Shown in pieces: positions 1-11,201 of a DNA stretch of 64,000 nt. The notes beneath the pieces are model-generated. The model made no database searches, was not told the DNA's origin, and saw only the letters and a program-made list of their open reading frames with translations. A program made the position numbers and the translations under genes. The DNA comes from Stratiolaelaps scimitus (lineage: Eukaryota > Arthropoda > Arachnida > Mesostigmata > Laelapidae): the NCBI GenBank assembly GCA_019614645.1, contig JABWDB010000004.1:3844001-3908000 (forward strand). The letters run 5' to 3'. The first letter of the stretch is position 1. Every line of letters starts with the position of its first letter.

Positions 1-791
1 CAACTCAACATTTGACCATTGACGCGTTGGCGCAATGGTCTATGAACGGTCGTTCAACACCTCCGATGTATAGAAGAGGGTGGATAAAAAAAGAGTGCTG
101 TTCAAACGATATTTTGAATTGAAATTGTGGCTTGTGGACGGAACCCTAGCCGGTTTTTCAATGCGTAAGTCCCCTCTAAAAATGATTATTACATCACAGT
201 GCGGGCACTAGCTGTTGACGTTATTTGAATGTTGTTGACCGACATCTATATGTTGAACCGCAATTTGGAGGTTGGTGGTTTGTCTCGCCATTGTTTTTGC
301 TCGAGTAGGTGACGATTAACTGACAACTAACAGCTTTTTTTTCAAAGAAATATCGAAGCAAGCTGTGCCATATGTGGTCCTATGCTCGAAGGCGTGTAAA
401 CTTTGTATGCCCTTGTGTAGATGTTTATGGTGACGATCTCGAAAGCTGCTATAGTGATTTTGATGATTTGTGATGTGTAGGCTTCTGTTGACTGGAAAAC
501 ATTGTAGCGTAAAGGACATGTCTAAAATCGTTTTCATGGTGTAAAAATGTGAAAAACTTCTCGGAGCCTGTTCCGATGATGTAAAACGAGGACACTAACG
601 GGTTTGGTGATGGTTCGTGTGTACGCTTGGCTTGATGAGAAATCGCTGCTGAGAAGGACATACCTGGATTCATTCGTAAAAGCAGGTTGATGTATATAAC
701 TAAAAATGTAACAACGTATGGTATAAGCCTTTACCAACGATCTCAAAAAGGCCCTGACGATTTGATAGTCGTTCGTGTACCCTCAGTACAA

Positions 792-794
<3 letters not shown>
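1..794. other. Non-coding flank, nothing recognised
   Basis: I see no gene, RNA or repeat that I can support here. Short open frames exist on the minus strand, but they lack splice signals, domain motifs or sustained protein-like composition. The segment ends at a long TA microsatellite. Confidence 0.5.

Positions 795-882
<88 letters not shown>
795..882. repeat. (TA)n microsatellite, about 88 bp
   Basis: This is an essentially pure TA dinucleotide run, the longest simple repeat in the window. It creates artificial Ile-Tyr open frames on both strands that should not be taken as genes. Such a tract can extrude as a cruciform and is likely to vary in length between individuals. Confidence 0.95.
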
Positions 883-884
<2 letters not shown>

Positions 885-1530
885 GTATCGAACGATGCGG
901 TCCGCACCCGAGATCCATTTGCTCCACAGATGAAAATCTCGTGATCAAGTCGTCAGTTCTATTATAGAGAAAACGAAAAGAAGACGAAAATTTGGCAAAA
1001 TAGAGGGGAGATCGACCCAGTGTGTGCATTTTGTAGAATGATATATCTTTCTCGGATATGAAGTAACATCCAAGGGTGGTTCCAAGGGCGGTCACATAGA
1101 GGGAGTCGCTGAGAATCAGCTAAAAAACATATTTCTCCCACAATTGGTCCATGGACAATTCTGCAGGGATCGTAGTAACCTACTGTGTATTCAAGCCTAT
1201 TGATGATAAGCCCCACGACGTATGCAATGATTCAGTGTCAATCGTTCACCAGATATGCACTTGGAAATGTGATTCATATCATCTCCAACTTTCCGCTCAA
1301 CGAAAAGCATTCGACACCTTAAATCACCACCAGGCCTATTTTTTTTCACCGTGTTCATTAGGTATACGGCTTTTATTGTTTCGATTGCATTTCCATATCG
1401 AATCACAGAATCTCTTCATAATCACCCTATTATCGCGGTTTATATCGGGCTGTTTCGTGAATTCGCTATCCGCGTCCGTTCACCCACGCGATATGCTGTC
1501 CAGCATGCGCGTGACGATCAATGCTATATA

Positions 1531-1570
1531 TAAGGAGCACCTTCACAAAATAAGGAGCACCTTCGCAGAA
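1531..1570. repeat. 20-bp tandem duplication
   Basis: Two adjacent 20-base units start with TAAGGAGCACCTTC and differ at two of twenty positions. The second copy runs into a small dyad (CACCTTC / GAAGGTG). The unit is preceded by a TATATAAG string that resembles a TATA box, but no gene follows that I can support. Confidence 0.7.
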
Positions 1571-2363
1571 GGTGTTTCACCCTGTATAGATACAATTTCC
1601 CTTGTGTCTACCCAACCGTTGGCAGTACGTGCACAGTCAGCCATTTTGGCAGACCGGTCTGGGTGCCGATCTGACTCGGCCTTCAGATAACAACATTAGA
1701 TAAGCTGCAAAGGAAAATCGCCTATCACCCGAACTGTTACTGTGCTGCTGTTATGCGTATTTGTGTGTTCACAGCTTCTATACAATAAAAAGACTGTTGA
1801 GCAGAAAACCCATGTGCGGTCCCATGTAAGTTTGCGTCGGTGCTTTGTTGATTCCCGTTATCCCGATATCAGTCGCGTAGTGCGTTTGTGTTTCGTAGCG
1901 TTTCGTGGCTTATTGTGAGTGGCGGTGCACGGGTTGTTTGGCGATTTGATTGTCGAGTGTTGGCGATACTAACAACCGGGCGCGATGACACAGATCGTAC
2001 GGGCGATGAAATCAGAGCTCATCAACGTTTTTATCACTTACATGTACGGATAGCTAGCGACCTGTTTCAGATGTTATCACATCGATATGCAGATGAGTTG
2101 GATTGAAGAACACGACAACCATTGTTGCCATTATTGTACATATATATATATATATGTGTGTGTGTGTGGTGGTATATCTCGATCTCCGGCATCCACCCCA
2201 TGTTCCGAGTGGGGCAAATCGCTCTTAAGCGTGGATCACGTTGCCACCCACATATTCATACACTTTCTTGAACCGTAAACGTTCTGAACTGAAGCAACTC
2301 TTATTAGAACATATATGTGTCTATATAGTCTATATAGTGCATAGATATTTATGTAGTAACCTG
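1571..2363. other. Non-coding, short TA/TG microsatellite
   Basis: No gene was recognised. A compound (TA)n-(TG)n microsatellite sits near 2138-2168, and two copies of the palindrome CTATATAG lie at 2321-2328 and 2330-2337, just before the GTATAC array. Confidence 0.5.
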
Positions 2364-2480
2364 TATACGTATTGGTTTTTTTTTTCGCATTCACATCATT
2401 GAGTAAGCCGTATACGGTCTTAGGGATCGTATACGGAGATATCGTATACTTCCCTTATCGTATACGTATAGATCGTATAC
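2364..2480. repeat. Array of GTATAC palindromes at 15-16 bp spacing
   Basis: The palindrome GTATAC begins at 2364, 2410, 2429, 2444, 2460 and 2475. The last four copies lie in an imperfect 15-16 bp tandem repeat with a core of ATCGTATAC followed in two copies by TTCCC. The spacing is about one and a half helical turns. It may be a decayed minisatellite or a cluster of binding sites; nothing identifies a binding protein. Confidence 0.75.
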
Positions 2481-5061
2481 TTCCCTGTCGTTCTCTAGTT
2501 TACCATAGAGTTATTTGGTATATTCCGCTCTATGCAATCTATATACGCGTAGACTCGAGGAGATTGAAGAAGAGTGAATTGGATCACTTTTCAATAATAT
2601 TTCATTTTCGCAACAACCTAAAACACAGATTGATTTCTCCTGCCAATGTTTAACCATACAGGATGGAGTATCCCACATTCGCAATCGGCGTCATGACAAC
2701 GACTTGCTAAAACGGCCTGCCTACGAAGTTGTCCGTGTATCCGGTCCTGTGTAAGCTTGTATTACACGAGTTGTCTGTACCTCTCGGCGGGCGTGTCCTT
2801 TGCGAGATACACATTCCAGGTACAAGTTGCTGCGTCCACATGCCCAATAAGACGGACAACGGGCAATCTGGCAACGACGATGCAACTCAACGGTATCCTT
2901 CGAGCCCGCGCGCACGGCCGTCAGAGAGGACGCTTCCTAACACCGGAAGTTTCTGGAATCAGTGCCGCCGCCTCCCCCGGCACGTGTCTAGCTGCCGAGG
3001 AACGCACATGGAAACGCATCGACAGCGGTGAACACGGCAAGGTACGGGGGTTGAGACGACGGAGATCTGGTAAAAAAAGGCAAATTCGTTTCTCGATGAA
3101 CCCGCTGATAGGGTTTCGACGCCTGAAACGGACGACCGCAGGACGACCGGAAGGTTTTGCCTTGAGCGCTTGCCTCGTCGTGGCACTCTACAAAAGGCCT
3201 TCAATCTAAGCGCATTTAACCACCACTAGCTAAGGCTAGTACACGAACAACAAATCCACATGGGTCCAGATCGATTGTAGAGATCGTAATCGAAGGCGTA
3301 AGATGAATATATTCAAATTGTGTCCTACATTACATTGTTAATGATCTTCTTAACAACACGCGTAAAATATTATACATATTATCTGCATGATCCCTAAGAT
3401 CGTATACCGTCACCTGCAATCGAGCTTTCAGTCATTTAATTACACGTACCGGATCTTCCGCGTCCTTTAAACCCCCAGAATATGCGTTTGTGCGTATGTA
3501 CGTATGTGTATATACATATATATATTAAATTGGGTTTATTTTGGTGAGCTAATATCTTCCTCCACCGTGTTGATAAGCCGTTGCCAAGTGCATCGATACC
3601 GCGTTCTTGACCGGAGGGGACGACGCATCGTTTTCTGACCTCTCTCCGAAACATTGTTGTCCAGCTTCCCGTACCGTACACTGTTTGCGGATGCAGGGGC
3701 CGCCATTAATACGCCGCAACACCGCTGCACATCCAGCCATATATGTAATTCGTGTTTGAGCGACAGCAGTCGCACGATATGCTCCTGTGGCAATGCAATC
3801 AGGACACCCCTGGAGCAGATCCCTGACCCGAACACAACCAGTAAGGAACAGCAAATTCAGCAAAGGTTATTCTTCGCGCGAAACGTCCGTGTCTTTTCTG
3901 TCCTGCTGTCGACGATGACGGCCGCCACCACCACCACCGCCAACATCATCATTCAGGGCACTTCGTACGCTGTAGCAGCTAACTCTCCGTCGGCTCATAC
4001 GTTCGTTCGTCGAACGACAACGCTGATTACGCTGTTTGGGACCTCCAACACTGTACACCTGCTTACAAGTACGTTCGCTTCCACGCCACAACTAATTAAG
4101 TTCCAGCGCCATCTATCAGCATTGCGCCACAATTACGATTATTACTGCTACTGCTGCTACTATCACTACTACTGTTATTGTTGTTGTTGTTGCTGCTGCT
4201 GTTTGACGATGCCATAGCATGAGATAATATTGTATAATAACACTAATAATTATTATATTGTATAATAGCACTAATAATAATAATATTGTATTAATAACAC
4301 TGAATGACGATAATGCCGAATGGTCGTTGTGCAACGCTTGTGCTAACTGACTGTTCTGCTACTGCCGCCGCCGCTGCCGTAATACTACCGTATTTGTAGC
4401 TTCACAAGGCTGCGATCAATCAAAGCGGGCAGCAATATTTGGTACAATCGTACAGCCTCCTAGAGTATTGCCCGGGGGGTGGGACATAGCGGGTCTCTCT
4501 ACGTAATCGAACACGAATCAAACGGTGTCTGAGCACAACGATAGCATATCGTCTCGTCAAACTTGTGCCGTATTGTTGGGGGTGTGTTATCACTGTAAAC
4601 ACTTAAGAGCGATGCAATCTGTTGCATTGGTTTAATTCGAGTCGAATGGGCTAGCTTCGGTGCACATTCGCGCAATTTGTAGACATTGTGACAATTTTAA
4701 AGCTCGCCAGGGGCGGTGTAGCCTGGCATCTGTAACGGCGACTATTCTAAGGCTGCTTCGGGAGACAAAACAGTTGGTAAGGAGCCAAATTAGGTAAATG
4801 CTATATCATGTACGTTATAATATATATATATATTTTTTTAATATATATATAATAATGATCGAATTATGACTTAATCCACGCACTATCCATTGTATTCGTG
4901 TTGATACATATTTACTTTTCACGTATTTAATTCCTTTCTTATTGCTCAACTAATCTTATGAATTATTTATCCCGATGCTATAATTCCATATATACATATA
5001 TATACACATTTATAACCGTACTAGTTCGCTCAGATTTGCTAATGTCCCTTGACATTGGGGG
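2481..5061. other. Non-coding, with CTG/TTG low-complexity tract
   Basis: No gene is supported. Open frames between 2.7 and 3.2 kb and 3.5 and 4.2 kb overlap each other on both strands and have low-complexity composition. Around 4138-4204 there is a mixed TAC/TTG/CTG trinucleotide tract, followed by AT-rich DNA with short AAT and TA runs (4220-4300, 4820-4855). Confidence 0.5.
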
Positions 5062-5258
5062 TCCTCTTTAGAGGATTTGTTACGGTTGCCATGCATTTGG
5101 TCATCTAAGAAGAGGAACCCCTCGAGGGTTCCTCTTGAATCGCATAGTTGAACTAACTAAATAGAAATAGGTTCAACTACGCGGCCGCTACGTAAGTAAA
5201 ATCAAATCTGACTAGTGAATGCAGTGACTGTACACTTCACTGTAGCAGTGAAGTGTAC
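5062..5258. other. Cluster of four hairpins
   Basis: Four inverted repeats lie within 200 bp. The first (5062-5075) has a 6-bp stem and 2-nt loop. The second (5110-5136) has a perfect 11-bp stem and 5-nt loop. The third (5141-5183) has a 13-bp stem with one mismatch and a 17-nt loop. The fourth (5230-5258) has a perfect 13-bp stem and 3-nt loop. The stems are too short for typical microRNA precursors. A structured non-coding RNA, a foldback element or the edge of a DNA transposon are possible. Confidence 0.7.
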
Positions 5259-5661
5259 GAGCTCAGATAAGCGTAAGTAATGAAGAGATCTCATAAATGC
5301 CAGTTTCTTTGTAAGTGAATGGCAACGGATGTTTAGAAATATTTCGAGGAGACAGAAAATGAAGACAGGTGGAACTAAAATCCCATAATGAATGTTGAAA
5401 GTAAGCCGAGCCAAGAAGGATGATTTTTGCTGCCTATTAAACTCCTCTACCAAATATTGATGAATATTATACATGATATTCGGTCACGGTACTATTATAA
5501 CGGGGGCACTGAATTGAGCTCCGAAGTAGAGTGTGAACATTTGATGAATATCGTAAGTTCTATTTGTGCAGCAATGACAGTCGGCGGTTGCACAATGCGG
5601 CTCATCACGAGCGGGATAGCAGAAAAATCATTTATCGATCCAGTTTCGCTTCGCGTTTTCT

Positions 5662-5663
<2 letters not shown>

Positions 5664-5695
<32 letters not shown>
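5664..5695. repeat. (TA)n microsatellite
   Basis: A pure TA run of about 32 bases. It interrupts an otherwise unremarkable AT-leaning region. Confidence 0.9.
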
Positions 5696-5696
<1 letters not shown>

Positions 5697-6705
5697 TCCA
5701 TTCACAGTTTGTTTTGGCTTAACGACAGCTCCTATGTACACATCGTCGAGGAAAATAGAATATGAAAAGCTGTTTTCACCGCTGTCCCACTACACGTCCA
5801 GATGAATCCTCGCCGATCGAAGTCGCAATTACCTAATTGATTAAAGTGACCCTAGCCGTTTTCTTCGGTTAAGCTTGATTCTCGCACCGTTTATTACGCA
5901 TGGTGATTTATCAGCTGCCGTTCGTAGAAGCACTCCCCTTTACCGAGCGACGAGATGGGATTACCTCGAGGTGGCATATTTAAATTTACCAGCGACGACA
6001 CGTACCTATTCCAAATGAGGAACTGAATAAAGAAGACACATTTAATTCTATAAAAAAAAAGATGAATCAACTAGTACTGCCGTTTCCGCTGTGTTCACGC
6101 ATCGTTGAAGCATTCACACAGCGTATTGAACTATGGCACCAATTGACGACGTCGCAAGGAGACAATGAACCGGCAAAGTGCCAAAACAATAACAAGGGCT
6201 CCATATGGAACCGTTACCGCCTGTTCGAAATCGACTCGTAACGAGTGCGGATTTCAAATCGAATTTCAAGTGTCTATAAGCTCCGGTAACGGTAATAATG
6301 AAAAAATGAACCACTGATCCACCTGCGAATCAGTGGCCTTAGCAGATAGTAATGGATTACAGTTATCCATTTAGGTGAATTCCTTTTCGGCAGTGGTGCG
6401 TTTGAACAATCGGGTTCAACTCATTGGATATACTGCTCGATGTGGTGTTTTTCTTGTGGCTTAGAATAGCATGGTGTCTTTTTCTTGCGCTATATTATAA
6501 TGAATAACGATTGCGAGCTGTAAACGCATACGGTCGAATTAGATACCAAACATGAATTTGAAGCCTTATTGCTTGTTCAAGATCTAAATTGTAATGTGAA
6601 TAATATTTCCATTCTCATTATTATGCACGAACTTAATAATAATAATTATTATTATTATTATCATTACTATAATGACAAAAGTGCACATGTCATTGAAGAG
6701 TAACC
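5696..6705. other. Non-coding, nothing recognised
   Basis: No gene or RNA is supported. An (ATT)n-type run at about 6634-6661 is the only clear repeat. Confidence 0.5.
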
Positions 6706-6792
6706 GGTATCGGAGTGGGATTCGAACCCACGCCCGTATCACCGAACAACCGCGACCAAAGTGCATCCCTCGGACCGCTCAGCCTTCCTGAC
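6706..6792 (-). tRNA. tRNA-Leu-like pseudogene or SINE head
   Basis: Read on the minus strand, the sequence opens with GTCAGGAAGGCTGAGCGGTC, a good match to the acceptor stem, D arm and polymerase III A box of a long-variable-arm leucine tRNA. It ends with a perfect B box (GGTTCGAATCC at 6718-6728). The 3' acceptor strand no longer pairs with the 5' strand, the anticodon stem is mismatched, and aligning the loop puts TTG at the anticodon, which would read a glutamine codon rather than leucine. A functional tRNA-Leu is therefore unlikely; a decayed copy or the head of a tRNA-derived SINE fits better. Confidence 0.6.
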
Positions 6793-9063
6793 ACAACGAG
6801 ATTTATCATTGCATTTCTCAACACGTGCACTCTAATTGTCCTTCCAGTTGAGTCACGTGGGTGTGTTGTTATGAATAGTACGGATGGGTTCGATGCTGTG
6901 GTTGGTTCGATCAACGGATACGATGCTTATTTCTTCAACGATATAATGTTCCTAAGCGTTTTGATGTAATAATACATTTACAGTGTTGTCAGCGTGTTCC
7001 ATTCTCCTCATTATATCTGACAATCAGGCGAACTGGCAGAATTATGAATGGCTTTGCTCTATTGGCAAATTCAGGAAGTTGGTGCCGCTGCTGTCATGAT
7101 TATGGTAATTATTCGTATATCCATAATTTGTACACACTCAGCACACGTCACCGAATCTGCCGTACGATTCATATGTTACGCGGCTTGTGTAACGCAAATA
7201 TAGAAAAACGCATCAATTTATTCATAAGAGATAGGAAGGTTGAAGACCCGGCCGACGGACGTTCACCCGTGTCTGTTTTTGTTTTACAAGAGCTAGTACT
7301 ATCGGTATAGTATCTTGGCGTACATTTCCGCGGTACTGCCATGTGCTAATCATCAATATATATATATATATATATATATATAGCTGCATGTTATGGAGCC
7401 TACCGAACGTGCTCTATCGGTTCACGGCACTATGGAATATGAGCTCCTACAGGTAACGTGGCCACAACCCGAAAGTTTGTTACGATCAACTGTCAATCCT
7501 GATCGCCGTTTTTTTTGTCAGGTGGTCAACGTTGTTGGCAGATTGACACATTTCATCAAAACAGTGCAGGCGATGCGAACGGTCACCATTACCACAATGG
7601 GGCAGCTCTCCCAATCTAAATTCGTGCAATGAAGAAGGTCAAGAAATTGGGTTAGATTGGCGTTGTCAAAACATCGTCCACCTTCAGACAGTTCTGTTCC
7701 TTGGGCGTGTGTATAACCTAGGCTCTTGAAATGTTTCTTTTTGCTAATGAAATTACATCCAGTTCAGCATTCTACGGAAGTCACGCAATATTGTCCATGT
7801 CGCAATCCTCAATAGGCGAGCCCAGTCTCCTTCCATTTAAGTGAAATATGACAAGTTGAGGCTTACCAGCTGCTTACCCATGTAGATAAGTTGGCAAGAC
7901 AATAGAAGGAAGGTCTCGACAGCGGTGTAAATGTTGAAATCTTCCAAACTCTCATCGTGACACATTCTGTGTAAAACGGGACTCGGTTGAACGATCGCTC
8001 GGTTCCGGTTGAACGAAATTATATTTTGCTATACAAACTTATGAAGCTGATTTCGGCGAGTAGACATGTTATGCATAACGCTATCAATCAGTTGTTAAAG
8101 GCATCACATTATAGTGGTTTATATTTTCTGTACACTTCATCGTACAAGGTGTTTTACTTTGTAGACACGGTTTTGATGTGATAACTAAGTGGACAATTTA
8201 AAATTTCGATGTCTTGACCCAAATAAATAAAGTGTCCAATATAGATACGGTTCGAAATTATGCAAAATCAAGGCCAGGAAGACTCCGGGCTATATATTGT
8301 AGTCACTCGACTTAAGGGCGACTTCTTGGGACCCGTGAAGAGCACGGTGTCATCAAAAGCGTCTCCAGTGTATTGAGTGAAGCGTGCCAGAACTGGGGTG
8401 CTGTCTTCGAAATCATGATCATTGATTAGAATTCACGTGCGATTTCGCGGGAAACAAAATCAGCCTTAGTAACACTCTCAGAATTAAGGGAAAGAGATAA
8501 AGATGTGGCATCTTGATGGAAAACTGCAGAGGCAGAACTGAGATACGAAGAAATTGTGTTATTTTTCTTAGGGCTGACACACAAAGTGCCGAGTATGGTA
8601 GCAGATACAAACAACTAAAGGGCGGTTCGATCTGCAGTCGGAACGTCAACAGTTGCCTACCCGAAGCTTATGCTACGAGCCATTCAGAATGGACATTGAA
8701 TTCAGTTGTTATGTAGTCAATTTGTAATTAGCGTTTCGCCGAAACGCGCTATCTTACAGTCAGCGTACCAGACCAACCGCCAACTGCCGGGAAATGAAGG
8801 ATCAGTACAAAGAGAACACACAACAACAGCTACAGCAGCAGCAACAACAGCAAACAACATGAAGTGAATGAATAGTTTATGCCCGCTGTCGTCGCATAAA
8901 CCACGAGAGGCGAACGGCTCAGTGTTGTGGTGGTGAAACAGGAAGTATTCCAAAACAGGATTGTTACTCAACCCCGAATACAAGTGTGGCCGGGCAATGG
9001 AATCATCGAAGCGGACAACCACCTCAGCCCACGACGGCCAAGACAATTTCTTTTACTTTTCAG
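6793..9063. other. Non-coding, nothing recognised
   Basis: No gene is supported. A (TA)n run lies at 7356-7382, and short CAG/CAA-rich DNA lies around 8820-8860. Small open frames here overlap on both strands and lack splice signals or motifs. Confidence 0.5.
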
Positions 9064-9364
9064 ATGTATTTTAGAAGCACGTTCGCTGAAACAAACAGAG
9101 CGGCTGGCAAGGAAACAGAACTTGACAGAACAATAACACTTAATAAACATCACGAACAGCTAGGTGCGATTCAAACAGGTCAACAGACTATCTTGCCCAA
9201 AAGATTACCCCAACCGTTTATGAACGGCTTGCCAGTGGGTGAAGGTTCACAGAAAACGGTTCGAACAAACATGGTTCCTTTGCAGTGCTCAATGCCAGAA
9301 CAGCAAACTGGACGTACATTGAATGTTCATTCAGGTGGTGCAAATATTCTTACACGTGCTAACT
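9064..9364 (+). CDS. Possible internal exon, unknown product
   Basis: This 301-nt stretch is open in one frame. It is preceded by a pyrimidine-rich acceptor (TTTTACTTTTCAG, AG at 9062-9063) and followed by a good donor (GTAAGA at 9365). The translation is rich in Thr, Gln, Asn and Arg, looks disordered, and matches no family I know. The frame stays open past the donor to about 9523, so the splice is not forced. A mariner copy follows within 350 bp, so this could instead belong to transposon-flanking DNA. It could also be chance. Confidence 0.25.
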
Positions 9365-9689
9365 GTAAGAAAACCATAGTGATTTTCTCACAGCTTCACA
9401 AGCAATATACCTTAGAAAGATGCGTGATCTATTTTGGCTACTGTTATAGGGCCTGTCGGCCTGTGTACGCATCTACTCCGTACTGTCTAATTGTTATAAT
9501 CTCTGCAGTTTTACCCCGAACGTGAATTGCACCATTCCTCACATTGACATGTGAACACCATGTGCCAATATATATGTAATATATATATATTATGGAATTT
9601 CATTCGAATTGTCGCGCCTTTTGAATGGCGCACAGTCCGAACCACGCGACACAATGCGTTCATACTTGGAGTGCCCGCGCGGCAGCCAC

Positions 9690-10625
9690 GTGGCGTCCTT
9701 TCAAACACTGAGTGGTTTCGATACGATCAGGCAGTTGGACACTGCAGCAAATTCCCTCAAAAATGAACGGGAAATCATCATGTTTTTGCTTCTCCAAGGA
9801 CACCCTCCAGCTGAAATCCATCGACAATTAGTGAACGCGTACGGGAGGTCTGCCTTATGCCTGCGAACGGTGCAAAGTTGGTGCAAGTTTGATTTAATAG
9901 TGGAAATTTGGACATCGATGATCATCGAGGCGGGGACCGGCAATCAGGTGCGACAATGGACGAACGGATTGACAGAATCAAGGCAGCTTTTGAGCAAACT
10001 AGAGCTTGGTCCATGGAGTCTTTGTCGGCTGAAACTGGGATTCCTCGGACGACGTGTTATAAAATTACCACCAAGAAGAAGAAGGAGAAAATACTTATAC
10101 TGAAGAAGAAGAAAATCAACGCAAAATGGGTTCCCCATAAACTGAGTGCTGACCAAATGAAAATGCGTGTGGAGTGTTCGACATCTAATTTGAAGACTTA
10201 TACTCAACAAACCAGTCGCTTAGAGCACACTGTGTCGATAGAAGAGACATGGGTTAGCCTGCATAACCGCCTGAGAAGGACCAAGCAAAACAGTGGCTCC
10301 GACAACGTGAAGCGGCAACGTCTGTGGCAGTGTCAGATCGATTCGGACGAAAGGTGATGATGATACTCGCCCTGGATATAAAGGGCGTTTGCTATTTAAA
10401 AATATTAGCCTCAAAGGAAAAAGCCAATGCTCCCCGATACCTCGACATCTTGAAGAGATTGATGAACAAATGGCTTCGGGATCGACAGCACCGAGTGTGG
10501 TTACTCGACAACAATGCAAGACCTCACCGCACTGCTGAAATTACGGCCTGGATATAGAGGAACAATATTGAGCGATGGCTTCAACCCCCATATTCTCCTG
10601 ATTTAAGCCCACGAGATTATGATTC
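9690..10625 (+). mobile_element. Decayed mariner transposase
   Basis: Several frames together spell a Tc1/mariner transposase. At 9770-9890 lies the N-terminal helix-turn-helix region (FLLLQGHPPAEIHRQLVNAY). At 9950-10300 come the second DNA-binding half and the strand around the first catalytic site. At 10324-10557 is the core, with NNARPH. At about 10583-10622 is the PPYSPDLSPRDY signature that contains the last catalytic acid. At least three frame changes and an in-frame stop break it. The first catalytic Asp, normally in a GDESW-like motif, is replaced (IEETW), and the second, normally HDNARPH, reads DNNARPH. Only the third Asp looks intact, so the copy is dead. I could not identify terminal inverted repeats. 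Confidence 0.85.
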
Positions 10626-11153
10626 TCATCATTGCTTCTGCCCAGACCAATCGACGCATACATGTTCGCACGTTCTCCTCGCAACCACGCGGAGAATCAT
10701 ACGTACGTACACTCGGTGTGACTCTCCGATTTAGGCTTTCGGTTTGCTTTTGCGATGGACGTCTCTGGGCACATCTGCAGGACGTCAACGAGCAGGTCTC
10801 GTTCACCTTCATACAGACGATGCACGCATTGCACGTTACTTCAAGAAAATAATGCACACGTAAGACCAAAAGGAGCGATTTCCCGACGTCCCTCTTCTTG
10901 TACTTCTTCGAGTAAACAACGACAACGACAACAACAGGTGACGTGCTTCGTTTCGGGTGACGAGCAGACAAATGGACATAACTCATGGTCACGTGTTAAG
11001 CGGTGGCGTGAAGCAACGGCGGTCGGCTGAGATTCTGGTGCGACGTATCCGACCTTAGATTTGCCTATGCACGATATCGCCACTCGGACGCCGGGCTGCC
11101 TTGGTTTACTTTGAACGAACGTCGCGCCACGAAAGATACACGAAGCGCTTTAA
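10626..11153. other. Spacer between mariner and ARM-repeat gene
   Basis: The first part may be the degraded 3' end of the mariner copy, but I cannot align it with confidence. The rest is upstream DNA of the gene at 11202, with no recognisable gene of its own. Confidence 0.4.
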
Positions 11154-11160
11154 CTATAAA
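11154..11160 (+). promoter_or_regulatory. TATA-like box of ARM-repeat gene
   Basis: CTATAAA lies 42 bp upstream of the start codon at 11202. A typical 30-bp spacing would place transcription start near 11185 and leave a very short 5' leader. Placement by eye only. Confidence 0.4.
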
Positions 11161-11201
11161 CGGCAAAGGCAAAATTTCCCCTGAAGCTTCTGTGACCAAC
11201 T

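Noticed and set aside
687..1095. Open frames encoding long Ile-Tyr repeats
   Set aside because: They are translations of the (TA)n microsatellite; the same artefact occurs at 5.6, 14.6, 16.6, 27.8 and 37.6 kb.
3654..4217. 187-codon plus-strand frame
   Set aside because: Low complexity (Thr, Tyr and Cys runs from trinucleotide repeats), with competing frames on the other strand and no splice signals.
5230..5258. MicroRNA precursor
   Set aside because: The 13-bp stem with 3-nt loop is far shorter than a Drosha/Dicer substrate, and flanks do not pair.
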